NCBI RefSeq assembly: GCF_001310275.1
Contig: NZ_LGYZ01000048.1
Span: 1 to 64,000 of the forward strand
Direction of reading: 5' to 3'
Length of the DNA: 64,000 nt
From: Nocardia arizonensis
Lineage (GTDB): Bacteria; Actinomycetota; Actinomycetes; Mycobacteriales; Mycobacteriaceae
Shown: positions 8,034 to 16,507 of the stretch, one piece after another
Layout: each line of letters opens with the position of its first letter
How positions within the stretch are numbered: position 1 is the stretch's first letter
Translations under genes and position numbers: made by a program
Notes under the pieces: model-generated
What the model was told of the DNA's origin: nothing
Databases searched by the model: none
The model's input: the letters and a program-made list of their open reading frames with translations, nothing else

Positions 8034-10307
8034 TCATCCCGCGGTGCCCGCGAGCAGTTGCCCGAATGCCAGCCCACCGTCGTTGGGCGGCAGTCTGCGG
8101 TGGCTGATCACGGGAAAACCCTTGTCACGCAGCAGTGCCGTGGCCAACGACAGCAGTAGTGCGTTCTGGAACACGCCGCCGGAGAGGGCGAGCGCGCTGG
8201 TCCCCTCGGCGAATCGGTCGGCGAGGTCGACCACGAGATCGGCCACCGCCCGGTGGAATCGCGCGCCGACGACACCCGCGGGCACTCCCGCCGTGGCATC
8301 GGCGACCACGGCGGCGATGACCGGCGCGGGATCGACGGTCGCAGGATCGGTCGAGCTGTCCAGCGCGAAACGGTAGCGCCCGGAATCGGAAACCGTCGCG
8401 CTCGAGAGTCCTTCGAGTTCGATCGCGGCCTGCGCCTCGTAGTCGACACGCTGGCACACACCGGCCAGCGAGGCCACCGCGTCGAACAGTCGACCCATGC
8501 TCGATGTCGGCGCGCACCCGAGTCCTGTGCGGAACTGATGGTCGAGCACCGAGCGCTCCCGCGGCGGGCAGGCCCGCACCGAGGCGATCGCCTCCGACCA
8601 GCCCACGCCCGCGGCCCACAGGTGCGCGAGCGCCATCCGATACGGTCGCCGCACGCTCATGTCACCGCCCGCCAGCGGGACGTAGCGGAGGTGGGCCAAG
8701 CGGCGGAAGCCCTTGTATCCGGCCGCGAGCACCTCACCGCCCCAGATCGCGCCGTCGGGGCCGAATCCGGTGCCGTCGAAGGCGATACCGAGCACGGTGT
8801 CGGTCGGGCCGAGTCCGTGTTCGCCCATGACGGCGGCGATATGGGCGTGATGGTGTTGGACGGTGCGCACCGGACGCGCGCCCGCGTGCGCGCGCGCCCA
8901 AGTGGTGGACCGGTAGCGGGGGTGGGCGTCGGCGATCAGCTGGGTCGGGCGCACACCGGTCAGGGCCGACAGGTGATCGGTCGCCGCACCGAACGCGCGC
9001 AGGGTCGCCAGATCGTCCATATCGCCGATGTGCTGGCTCAGCCACGCGTACCGGCCCTCGCCCACCGCGCAGGTGTTCTTCAGATCCGCGCCCACCGCGA
9101 GGGTCGGCGGCATCGCGACGGGCAGGGCCAGCGGCAGGGGCGCGTAGCCGCGCGAGCGCCGCACCGGGACCTCGTGACCGTCGACCAGCCGTACCACCGA
9201 ATCGTCGCACGGGACGAGGATGCGCCGATCGTGGGCCAGCAGTCCGTCCGCGAGCCCGGCGAGCCGCGCCCGCGCGTCGGCGTCCTCGTAACAGATCGGT
9301 TCGCCGCCCAGATTGCCCGAGGTCATGACCAGCGTGCGCGGCCCCGGTTCGTCACCGGGCAGCCCGAACAGCAGCAGGTGCAGGGGGGTATAGGCGAGCA
9401 TTACGCCCAGGTACGGATTGCGCGGCGCCACCGAGTCGGCCACCGCCGACCCGGTGCGGGCGAGCAGTACGATGGGCCGCTGCGGACCGCTCAACAGGGC
9501 CGCCGCGGCGGCGTCGACCGTGACCAGGGTGCGGGCCGTGGCGAGGTCGGGCGCCATCACCGCGAAAGGCTTGTCCCCGCGGCGTTTACGGGCGCGCAGC
9601 CGCGCCACGGCCGACTCGTCGGCCGCATCGCAGGCCAAGTGGTAGCCCCCGACACCTTTGACGGCGAGAATTCCGCCCTCGCGCAACAGATCCCGTGCGG
9701 CGGCCAACGGATCGCCGCGGCCGGGACCGTGATAGGCCAGCCGCGGACCGCAGTCGGGGCAGCAGACCGGTTGGGCGTGGAAGCGGCGATCGGCGGGATC
9801 GGCGTATTCGGCGGCGCAGCGCGCGCACATCGGGAAATCCGCCATCGAGGTGCGCTCCCGATCGTAGGGCAGACTCGCGATGATCGTGAACCGCGGGCCG
9901 CAGTTGGTGCAGTTCACGAACGGGTGTCGATAGCGCCGATCGGCGGGATCGCGCAGTTCGGCGGCGCAGTCCGCGCAGATCGCCATGTCGGGTGAGGCGA
10001 GGGTGCGGCCGCCGCCGTCGCGGGTGGTGTCGGCGATGTGGAATCCGGTGCCGCCGCGCGGCGCGATATCGGTCGCCTCGATCGCCTCGATCACCGCCAG
10101 CGGCGGCGGACAGTCACGCAGCCGCCGCGCGAACTCGTCGAGAGCGCTCGCCGCGCCTTCGATCTCGATGGTCACACCGCCGCTGTCGTTGCCGACGCGG
10201 CCGGTGAGCGCGAGTTCGGCGGCGGTGGTGTAGACGAACGGCCGCATGCCGACGCCCTGCACCACCCCGCGCACCACCAGCCTGCGCCGCGGTCGCGCCC
10301 CGTTCAC
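8034..10307 (-). CDS. hypF: Carbamoyltransferase HypF
   Basis: HypF (757 aa) makes the carbamoyl-adenylate and transfers the carbamoyl to HypE for cyanide-ligand synthesis. Domain order is normal. An acylphosphatase domain (VQGVGMRPFVY) comes first, then two zinc-finger pairs (CADCAAEL with CTNCGPRF, and CARCAAEY with CCPDCGPRL), a YrdC-like domain (GGYHLACDA, TSGNLGGEPI), and a Kae1-like C-terminal domain with the metal-binding HHHAH motif. The GTG start at 10307 overlaps the upstream hypC stop as GTGA. A longer in-frame extension through hypC is rejected because it lacks coding character. Confidence 0.97.
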   Translation of the reverse strand: MNGARPRRRLVVRGVVQGVGMRPFVYTTAAELALTGRVGNDSGGVTIEIEGAASALDEFARRLRDCPPPLAVIEAIEATDIAPRGGTGFHIADTTRDGGGRTLASPDMAICADCAAELRDPADRRYRHPFVNCTNCGPRFTIIASLPYDRERTSMADFPMCARCAAEYADPADRRFHAQPVCCPDCGPRLAYHGPGRGDPLAAARDLLREGGILAVKGVGGYHLACDAADESAVARLRARKRRGDKPFAVMAPDLATARTLVTVDAAAAALLSGPQRPIVLLARTGSAVADSVAPRNPYLGVMLAYTPLHLLLFGLPGDEPGPRTLVMTSGNLGGEPICYEDADARARLAGLADGLLAHDRRILVPCDDSVVRLVDGHEVPVRRSRGYAPLPLALPVAMPPTLAVGADLKNTCAVGEGRYAWLSQHIGDMDDLATLRAFGAATDHLSALTGVRPTQLIADAHPRYRSTTWARAHAGARPVRTVQHHHAHIAAVMGEHGLGPTDTVLGIAFDGTGFGPDGAIWGGEVLAAGYKGFRRLAHLRYVPLAGGDMSVRRPYRMALAHLWAAGVGWSEAIASVRACPPRERSVLDHQFRTGLGCAPTSSMGRLFDAVASLAGVCQRVDYEAQAAIELEGLSSATVSDSGRYRFALDSSTDPATVDPAPVIAAVVADATAGVPAGVVGARFHRAVADLVVDLADRFAEGTSALALSGGVFQNALLLSLATALLRDKGFPVISHRRLPPNDGGLAFGQLLAGTAG

Positions 10308-10546
10308 GGCGACCCGCCCGGTCCGAGTAGTCGCAGCCCCTCCAGCGCGGCCGCCGCGCCCGCCTCGTCGGTCTTGTCCACGGCGAAACCCATGTGGATG
10401 ATGACCCAGTCGCCCGGCCGAGCCGGATCGTCCTCGAGCAGGCCGATATTCACCTTGCGTCGCGTGCCGGACACATCGACCAGCGCGACCTGATCGTGGT
10501 AGCCGTCGGGGATCTCGACCACGAGTCCCGGAATACCCAGACACAT
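10304..10546 (-). CDS. hypC: Second HypC-type chaperone (short copy)
   Basis: An 80-residue HypC/HybG family protein. MCLGIPGLVVEIPDG carries the catalytic Cys2, and the OB-fold segment PGDWVIIHMGFAVDKTDE is present. It differs clearly from the other copy at 7691-8017, so this is not a recent duplication. It starts 3 bases after the protease stop and overlaps the hypF start by 4. The pairing suggests one copy dedicated to HypD loading and one to the Hhy large subunit, as HypC/HybG divide work in Escherichia coli. That division here is inference. Confidence 0.93.
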   Translation of the reverse strand: MCLGIPGLVVEIPDGYHDQVALVDVSGTRRKVNIGLLEDDPARPGDWVIIHMGFAVDKTDEAGAAAALEGLRLLGPGGSP

Positions 10547-10549
10547 CGT

Positions 10550-11041
10550 TCACACCTCCGGTCCGGTGGGCGCCCGCATCCCCGCGGCGAGCAGGTCGGC
10601 GACGACGCCGTCGACGGCCGCGACCGCGGGCTCCACCGCCGCGGCGACCGGTCCCGACAGTCCGATGCCCTCGCGCACCGAGGCGACCTGACAGCCGACC
10701 ACGACCGTCGGCGGCACCGCACCGCCGAGGGCGCGCACCCCGGCGAACACCGCCGCCGGATCCATGGCGTGCGCGTCCAGATCCGCCGCGGCGCAGTCCG
10801 GGTCGGCCCGGAACACCGCGAGCGTGCCCGGCGCGCCCCGATTCGGCAGCGCGTCGACCAGCACCAGCGCCGCCCAGGGGTCGAGCAGGTCGTAGGCCAG
10901 GTGCATACCGCGGATGCCGTAGTCGACCGCGCGCACGCGTTCGTCGTGATGCGGCGGCATCCGCCGCATCACCTCGGGGCCGAAGCCGTCGTCGCCGAGG
11001 AAGATATTGCCGATCCCGGCGACCAGTACCCGGGTCGTCAT
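10550..11041 (-). CDS. Hydrogenase maturation protease (HyaD/HupD family)
   Basis: This 163-residue endopeptidase would remove the C-terminal peptide of the large subunit after nickel insertion. The N-terminal VAGIGNIFLGDDGFGPEVM gives the GxGN strand and the acidic nickel ligand in DDGFG. A second Asp is in LVLVDALP and the His ligand in DAHAMDPAAVF. GCQVASVREGIGLS is the conserved late motif. It lies one base after the 39-residue membrane peptide gene. The likely substrate is HhyL, which ends in a 22-residue tail after DPCLPCGVH. Confidence 0.92.
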   Translation of the reverse strand: MTTRVLVAGIGNIFLGDDGFGPEVMRRMPPHHDERVRAVDYGIRGMHLAYDLLDPWAALVLVDALPNRGAPGTLAVFRADPDCAAADLDAHAMDPAAVFAGVRALGGAVPPTVVVGCQVASVREGIGLSGPVAAAVEPAVAAVDGVVADLLAAGMRAPTGPEV

Positions 11042-11042
11042 C

Positions 11043-11162
11043 TCACATGCGGCGAATCCGCAGGTACCGCCGGAAGTCCGGTATCGACCGCAGACCCATG
11101 ATCAGCCCTGCCACCGCACCTGCCACCACCACACAGATCGCTATCACCCCAACGGTTTCCAT
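11043..11162 (-). CDS. 39-residue membrane peptide (DUF6893-like)
   Basis: A very short gene read from the raw sequence: METVGVIAICVVVAGAVAG, then LIMGLRSIPDFRRYLRIRRM. One transmembrane helix spans residues 3-24 and is followed by a strongly basic cytoplasmic tail, so the N-terminus should face out. I recall such single-helix peptides (DUF6893) in actinobacterial hydrogenase clusters. A GTAGGTCC ribosome site precedes the ATG, and its TGA is one base from the protease ATG. It could tether the hydrogenase or its electron carrier to the membrane; that is inference. Confidence 0.75.
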   Translation of the reverse strand: METVGVIAICVVVAGAVAGLIMGLRSIPDFRRYLRIRRM

Positions 11163-11177
11163 GGCGGACCTACCTCT

Positions 11178-12512
11178 CTACTCGGTGCCGTCGAGCGGCT
11201 CGATTTCCTCGGGTGCGAAGTACAGATAGCGGCCGTACCATTCGTGCAGTTCGGCGGCGGGGTCGTCCTCGACGACCACGCCGATATGGGCCTCGCCGTC
11301 GACGTCCTCGTGCACCGAGACGACCCGCGCGGCCATGCCGTCGTAGAACAGGTCGTGCGCGTCGGCGCGGCGCGCGGGACGCAGCCGGACCCGGCTGCCG
11401 CGGGCCACCCGAACCCCGGCGACGGCCACCGCATCCGATTCCGGGCGCACCGCGCGGTCCGCATCGGGGTCCCACCAGTCGAGCCCGTCGGGCACCTCGG
11501 GGATCAGCCCGGGCGGGCGCGGATCGCGCAGCGCGCCGTGCAGCCGCGCCAGCGACTCCGGTCCCATCGCCTCGCACCGGTCGATGATCCGGGCGGCGCG
11601 CTCATCGGTGGCGCGTGCCTGCGCCTTCTCCGCGTCGGTCATGGTCAGGATGCGCAGGGTGAGGATCTCGTCGATCTCGGTGGAGTCGTAGAGCGGCATC
11701 TCGCTCTCGGCGGCGATCTCGGGATGGTCGTAGAGGATGATCGGTGAGATCAGCATCAGCCGGTATTCGCCGGGCGGCCCCGCGAGTACCGGGAAACACC
11801 GATGCTGCGCGCAGTCGGCGACGGCGGGCGCGGCCTGTTCCGGCGGGTCGATGAGCGAAACGAACTGTCCGCCGGTGACTTCCGCGATCACGTGCGCGCC
11901 GATGAGCGATCTCGCGACGGCGTCGTCCTTGTCGGTCGCCTCCGGTCCGACATTGCCGACCGTCACCGACACCCGCCGCAATCCGTACCGGGGTTCGACT
12001 GACACGACCAGTTCGGCGGTCAGCGGCATACGGGTGCGCACCACGCGACCCGCGCGGGAGCCGTCCGCCGCGGTGATCTCCTCGACCTCGGTGCCGCCGG
12101 AGACCGACAGCGGCTCCGAACGCCCGGTCAACGGCATCGGCCCGACGGTGATCTCGCATTCCACCGCCTCGTCCCAGCCGATCCAGGATCGGCCGTCCAC
12201 CGTCAGCTCGGCACACGGCACACCGTCGACATCCTCGAGCGAGCGGCGCTGGAGCTGTAGGAACCGGACGGTGAGGGTGAGGGTCGCGTCGTCGGCGGCG
12301 TCGAGCGGACACTGGGCGCGCAGTCGGGCGTCCTCCCCCAGACCCGCGTCGGCCGCCCCGGACGGACCGAGCACCCCGAATTGCCAGCGCGACCGGTTCT
12401 TGCGCGCGTTCGCCCGATACGGATAGAGCAGATACCCCTCGTAGAGCACAGCGTCGGCGACCGCGCGTGCCCTGGCCCGCGCCGCGACGGTCTCGCCGCC
12501 CGCCCGTGTCAC
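11178..12512 (-). CDS. Hydrogenase-operon protein of unknown function (444 aa)
   Basis: I do not recognise a named family, but large proteins of this kind sit at this place in other actinobacterial hhy clusters. The N-terminal third opens with VLYEGYLLYPYRANARKNRSRWQFGVL and the middle (about 80-290) is rich in short beta strands. The C-terminal 80 residues (VARGSRVRLRP to YGRYLYFAPEEIEPL) look like a compact SH3-like barrel. Cysteines are few and not in CXXC pairs. The GTG start at 12512 overlaps the DUF6084 stop by 4 bases. There is no signal peptide, so it is probably a cytoplasmic accessory or assembly factor. Confidence 0.75.
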   Translation of the reverse strand: MTRAGGETVAARARARAVADAVLYEGYLLYPYRANARKNRSRWQFGVLGPSGAADAGLGEDARLRAQCPLDAADDATLTLTVRFLQLQRRSLEDVDGVPCAELTVDGRSWIGWDEAVECEITVGPMPLTGRSEPLSVSGGTEVEEITAADGSRAGRVVRTRMPLTAELVVSVEPRYGLRRVSVTVGNVGPEATDKDDAVARSLIGAHVIAEVTGGQFVSLIDPPEQAAPAVADCAQHRCFPVLAGPPGEYRLMLISPIILYDHPEIAAESEMPLYDSTEIDEILTLRILTMTDAEKAQARATDERAARIIDRCEAMGPESLARLHGALRDPRPPGLIPEVPDGLDWWDPDADRAVRPESDAVAVAGVRVARGSRVRLRPARRADAHDLFYDGMAARVVSVHEDVDGEAHIGVVVEDDPAAELHEWYGRYLYFAPEEIEPLDGTE

Positions 12513-13165
12513 CGTGTCTCTCCCGTCGCCGCGGCCTCGGTCAGCAACCGGTCCACCGCGGCGTCGAAATCGAGCATGCCGTGGCCGGATTTGTAGGCGG
12601 TCAGCGCGTCGAGCGTGGACCGGTTCAGGCGCAGCCAGCCCGAGTCCGGGAAGTGTGCGGCGACGAGCTCGCGCCACACCGAGACCGGCATATCGTAGCG
12701 GTCCTCGCGATCCCAGGGAATCTGCTGCACGGTGAATCCGCCCGCGCCCCTGGTGAATACGGTGCCGCTGAACAAGAACAGCAGCGGCACCTCGCCGTCG
12801 CGCAGCGCGTGCAGATATTTCGACGCGCTCACCTCGAAGTCGTAGGTGCACGGCATCGGCAGATCAACCTCGGCGCCGCCGCTGAATCCCGGCACGGTGG
12901 TGGCGCACTGCATCCACAGGAACGAGCGCTGGGTGTCGCGCCAGCGTTCCCGCGGCCCGAACAGATCGACCAGGCCCGCACCCTCCTCGTCGGTGTAGCG
13001 GCGGCGATGTGGTTCGATGCGCACCTGAGCGCGCAGGACCACCGCGTGCACCGGCTCCTCGCCGACGGTGGCGATGCCGACACGCGCGGACAGTATCGGC
13101 GTCACCGCATAGGGCTGCGGGGCGAGTCCGAGGACCGCGAAGGTGGTCGCGTACGCCGGACTCAT
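12509..13165 (-). CDS. DUF6084 family protein
   Basis: A 218-residue protein that I recall as DUF6084, found in hydrogenase operons. It begins MSPAYATTFAVLGL and has conserved-looking blocks FGPRERWRDTQRSFLWMQC, LPMPCTYDFEVSASKYL, VPLLFLFSGTVF and IPWDREDRYDMPVSVWRE. No enzyme signature, signal or membrane helix. The start ATG overlaps the DUF5947 stop by 4 bases (ATGA). Together with its neighbours it forms a conserved accessory block between the structural genes and the hyp genes. Confidence 0.8.
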   Translation of the reverse strand: MSPAYATTFAVLGLAPQPYAVTPILSARVGIATVGEEPVHAVVLRAQVRIEPHRRRYTDEEGAGLVDLFGPRERWRDTQRSFLWMQCATTVPGFSGGAEVDLPMPCTYDFEVSASKYLHALRDGEVPLLFLFSGTVFTRGAGGFTVQQIPWDREDRYDMPVSVWRELVAAHFPDSGWLRLNRSTLDALTAYKSGHGMLDFDAAVDRLLTEAAATGETR

Positions 13166-13797
13166 CGGGCGTCGCCCTTGTCGGCGCGGGCACGGGCGAC
13201 GGCGAAGAACTCGTCGATATAGCGGTGCACGTCTGCGCCGCCGTCGAATCCGCGCCACAGCATGCGCATGCGGCCGACGAATTCGTAGCAGGCGTCGACC
13301 GGCACCAGCACGCACGCCGCGTGCGCGGTACCGCGTTCGGGCACCCGGATCATGAGCGCCTCGACATCCGGGATCAGCACGTCGAGTTCGGGATGGGCGT
13401 CGAGCAGGGCACGCCACTTCTCCAGCGGGAGTTCGGATTCGGTGGCTCCCGCGGGGCCGGGATACAGCGCCACCGTCCGGTCGAGGGCGGAATTGACGAA
13501 GAAGAACGCCAACCCGACCGGGATGTCGAGCGCGTCCCATTCCGCCTGGGCGATGGTGAATTCCGGGAACGCCCGATAGCGGTCGAAGACCGCGCGGTAG
13601 CGCAATGCGGCCCGGTGGTCGGTGAACAGCAGATAGCAGCCCCGACACACGCACATCAGTTGCCGGCCTTCGACGTCGACGACGTGGCGATGCCGGTCGT
13701 CGAGGGGTTCCGCGCACATCTCGCACCGTTCCCCCGGCCGCGCGGCCGGGGTCCGGTCGGCGGTGATCCTGCGCAGTACCCGTAGCGGCGAGGTCAA
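13162..13797 (-). CDS. DUF5947 family protein with two CXXC pairs
   Basis: A 211-residue protein matching DUF5947 as I recall it. Two zinc- or iron-type knuckles are visible near the N-terminus, CEMCAEPLDDRHRHVVDVE followed by CVCRGC, so it probably binds a metal. ALRYRAVFDRYRAF, WDALDIPVGLAFFFVNS and VGRMRMLWRGFDGG follow. The most likely start is TTG at 13797, overlapping the stop of the NifU/Rieske-like gene as TTGA; the frame extends further upstream without coding character. It is part of the hydrogenase operon and may be an electron-transfer or cofactor-handling partner. Confidence 0.8.
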   Translation of the reverse strand: MTSPLRVLRRITADRTPAARPGERCEMCAEPLDDRHRHVVDVEGRQLMCVCRGCYLLFTDHRAALRYRAVFDRYRAFPEFTIAQAEWDALDIPVGLAFFFVNSALDRTVALYPGPAGATESELPLEKWRALLDAHPELDVLIPDVEALMIRVPERGTAHAACVLVPVDACYEFVGRMRMLWRGFDGGADVHRYIDEFFAVARARADKGDAR

Positions 13798-14696
13798 CCG
13801 GTCACCTCCGCGGGCACCGCGACCGACAGTTCCCCGGCTCGCACCAACACCGGCAACGGTTCCAGATGCCCCTCGCCGTCGATACGCGCTCCGGCCCGCA
13901 CCGCGTCGAACTCCGCCCGGCACACCGGGCAGCGCAGCACCGCGGACCGCTCGTCCGTCCGGTGCAGCGCGGCGCCCGCCAGTGACCGGTCGCATGCGCC
14001 GCAGCGGTCGCGATAGACCAGCACGCTGTCACCGACGCGGCAGGCGAGCACATCGACGCCCGCCACCGCGAATCCGCCGACCTCGCCCGGTGCGAGGTCG
14101 GCGAGTTCGGGCACCGCGATCCAACTGCCCGCCGATGGTTCGGGATGACGCACCCGGGCGAACAGCGTGTCGGCCGGTATCGGTCCGTGCTCGCTCGGCG
14201 CGGTGGCGACCTCGATCGACTCGATCTCGGGCGCGGCGGCGCGCACCGCTTCCTCCACCGCCAACTCGAGGGTCACCGCCGAGGACGGACAGCCCTTGCA
14301 GTTGCCCGACAACTCCAGGCGGACGACCCCGTCGGCCACGTCGAGCAGGGCCACGTCGCCGCCGTGCGAGCCGAGATAGGGGCGAACGCCGTCGAGGGCG
14401 GCGCGCACCCGGGTGCGGGTGTCGTGCGGATGCAGTCCGTGCACCAGCAACAGACTCGCGACGAGGTCGTCGCGGGCCAGTGCCTCCACGGTTTCCGGCT
14501 CGACCAGGTCGAGGATGCGGCGCAGACCCGCGCCGTACAGGTCGGCGACCTCCCGGATCAGATGTTCGGCGCGTTCGCGCGCCACCGACCCGGACACCGA
14601 ACTCGCGTCGAGCAGGGTCTCGATGCGCTCACCCGCACCGCGCCAATGATCCTCGTCCTCGACCGCGCCGTCGGGGTCCCATCGGAGTTCGGCCAT
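13794..14696 (-). CDS. hhyE: NifU-like / Rieske-like fusion, candidate Hhy electron carrier
   Basis: This 300-residue protein sits directly downstream of the hydrogenase large subunit (3-base gap). The centre is a NifU C-terminal domain with VRPYLGSHGGDV and the cluster motif CKGC (Cys133, Cys136). The C-terminal part is Rieske-like in strand pattern. Where Rieske proteins have CXH and CXXH it has CGAC (232, 235) and CPVC (256, 259), that is four cysteines. In Mycobacterium smegmatis a similar Fe-S protein (HhyE) is proposed to relay electrons from the hydrogenase to the quinone pool. The symbol is by analogy of position and domains. Confidence 0.85.
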   Translation of the reverse strand: MAELRWDPDGAVEDEDHWRGAGERIETLLDASSVSGSVARERAEHLIREVADLYGAGLRRILDLVEPETVEALARDDLVASLLLVHGLHPHDTRTRVRAALDGVRPYLGSHGGDVALLDVADGVVRLELSGNCKGCPSSAVTLELAVEEAVRAAAPEIESIEVATAPSEHGPIPADTLFARVRHPEPSAGSWIAVPELADLAPGEVGGFAVAGVDVLACRVGDSVLVYRDRCGACDRSLAGAALHRTDERSAVLRCPVCRAEFDAVRAGARIDGEGHLEPLPVLVRAGELSVAVPAEVTG

Positions 14697-14699
14697 CGG

Positions 14700-16496
14700 C
14701 TACTCCGGGGTCGCCGTCTGGGTCGGGGTGTGCAGAGCGTCGAGCGTCTTGCCCTTGCCGAGGTACATGTGCACCCCGCACGGCAGACAGGGATCGAAAC
14801 TGCGCACGGTTCGCATGATGTCGATGCCCTTGAAGTTCTCCCGATCGTTCTCCTCGAAGATCGGCTGTCCCTGCACGGCGTCCTCGTACGGACCCGGCGT
14901 GCCGAGGCTGTCGCGCGGACTGGCGTTCCACGGTGTCGGCGGATACGGATGATAGTTCGCGATCTTGCCGTCGCGGATCACCATGTGATGCGACAGCACG
15001 CCGCGCACGGCCTCGGTGAATCCGCAGCCGATCCCCTCGTCGGGCACCCCGAACGGCTCCCAGGTCGCGGTGCGGCCCGCCCGGATCTCCACCAGCGCCT
15101 GCTCGGCGAAGTGCAGTGCGCTCGCCGCGGCGTACGCCTGGAAATAGGTGCGGGCGCGATCGCGCTCGATGGTGTTGCTGCCGAATTCCGGGATCTTCCA
15201 TTCGAACGACACCGGACCCGCGAGCGCGGTCTTGGGCAGGTTGATCTGCACGCTGTGCCCGGTGGACTTCACATAGCCGATATCGACCAGTCCGGCCAGC
15301 GCCGTCGACCACAGCCGCGCCAGCGGACCGCCGCCGGTATCCAGCGCCAGATGGTCCTCGCCGTCGAACCAGCGCGGCGACATCACCCAGCTGTACTTGT
15401 CGTCCATATCCCGCTTCTGCGGTTTGGGATTGGTGTGCTGATTCCACGGGTGCCGCCGGTCGACCGGATTGCCAAGCGGATCGTGGGTCACGAACATCTC
15501 CTGGTCTGTCCAGTCCTCGTAATACGAACTGCCCAACAGGATTCGCATACCGAGATTGATATCGAGCAAGGAGGTGGTGACCAGGCGGCCGTCGACGACG
15601 ACCCCAGGGGTCACGAACATCTTGCGACCCCACTCCTCCATATCCTTGTACGCGAAATTGCAGGCCTCGGGATCCTGGAACGTACCCCAGCAGCCGAGCA
15701 GGGTGCGGCGCAGACCGACCTGCTCGTAGCCGGGCAGCGCCTCGTAGAAGAAGTCGAACAGGTCGTCGTGCATGGGCACGACCTTCTTCATGAATTCGAC
15801 ATACCGCATGAGCCGGGTCATGTAGTCGGTCATCAATTGGATGGTCGCGACCGTGCCGACACCGCCGGGATACAGCGTCGACGGATGCACATGCCTGCCC
15901 TCCATGAGGCAGAACATCTCGCGCGTGTATCGGCTGACCTGTAGCGCCTCGCGGTAGAAGTCGCCGGTGAAGGGATTGAGCGCGCGCATGATGTCGGCGA
16001 CGGTGCGATAGCCGTGGGCGGCGGACTGCGGCGCGGGCGTCTTCTCGGCCCGCGCGAGCACGCCAGGATTGGTCTCCGAGACCATCTTCTCGCAGAAGTC
16101 GACGCCGACCAGGTTCTCCTGAAAGATGTTGTGGTCGAACATGTATTCGGCGGCCTCGCCGAGATTGACGATCCACTCGCCCAGATGCGGCGGCCGCACG
16201 CCGTATGCCATGTTCTGGCAGTAACAGGAGCAGGTCGCGTGGTTGTCACCGCAGATTCCGCAGATGCGGCTGGTGATGAAATGGGCGTCGCGCGGGTCCT
16301 TGCCCTTCATGAAGATCGAATAGCCGCGGAAGATCGACGAAGTGCTGTGACATTCGACGACCTCGCGGTTCTCGAAATCGATTTTCGTGTAGATGCCCAG
16401 GCTGCCCACAATGCGGGTGATCGGATCCCAGGCCATCTCGACGAGGGTGTCCGGATCGATCTTCTTGTGCGACGGCTGGGGGATGATGGCAGTCAT
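14700..16496 (-). CDS. hhyL: [NiFe] hydrogenase large subunit, group 1h (Hhy)
   Basis: The 598-residue catalytic subunit holds the Ni-Fe centre. The N-terminal ligand pair is in RICGICGDNHATCS (Cys79, Cys82) and the C-terminal pair in DPCLPCGVHM (Cys570, Cys573). A 22-residue tail after the His should be cut off by the maturation protease. Cysteine-rich HATCSCYCQN and the overall sequence resemble the actinobacterial-type enzyme (group 1h, formerly group 5) that tolerates O2 and can oxidise trace H2. The ATG at 16496 is followed by MTAIIPQPSHKK; the frame runs further upstream without coding character. It starts 11 bases after the hhyS stop. Confidence 0.97.
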   Translation of the reverse strand: MTAIIPQPSHKKIDPDTLVEMAWDPITRIVGSLGIYTKIDFENREVVECHSTSSIFRGYSIFMKGKDPRDAHFITSRICGICGDNHATCSCYCQNMAYGVRPPHLGEWIVNLGEAAEYMFDHNIFQENLVGVDFCEKMVSETNPGVLARAEKTPAPQSAAHGYRTVADIMRALNPFTGDFYREALQVSRYTREMFCLMEGRHVHPSTLYPGGVGTVATIQLMTDYMTRLMRYVEFMKKVVPMHDDLFDFFYEALPGYEQVGLRRTLLGCWGTFQDPEACNFAYKDMEEWGRKMFVTPGVVVDGRLVTTSLLDINLGMRILLGSSYYEDWTDQEMFVTHDPLGNPVDRRHPWNQHTNPKPQKRDMDDKYSWVMSPRWFDGEDHLALDTGGGPLARLWSTALAGLVDIGYVKSTGHSVQINLPKTALAGPVSFEWKIPEFGSNTIERDRARTYFQAYAAASALHFAEQALVEIRAGRTATWEPFGVPDEGIGCGFTEAVRGVLSHHMVIRDGKIANYHPYPPTPWNASPRDSLGTPGPYEDAVQGQPIFEENDRENFKGIDIMRTVRSFDPCLPCGVHMYLGKGKTLDALHTPTQTATPE

Positions 16497-16507
16497 CGAA
16501 GATCCTC

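Noticed and set aside
10308..10553. N-terminal extension of HypF through the short hypC gene
   Set aside because: The extension is Arg/Gly-rich shadow of hypC. HypF homologues start at the acylphosphatase domain, which matches the GTG at 10307.
14145..15944. A 599-codon open frame antisense to hhyL
   Set aside because: Composition is His/Arg/Gly/Glu-rich and low in hydrophobics, as expected from the antisense of a high-GC gene. hhyL itself is certain.
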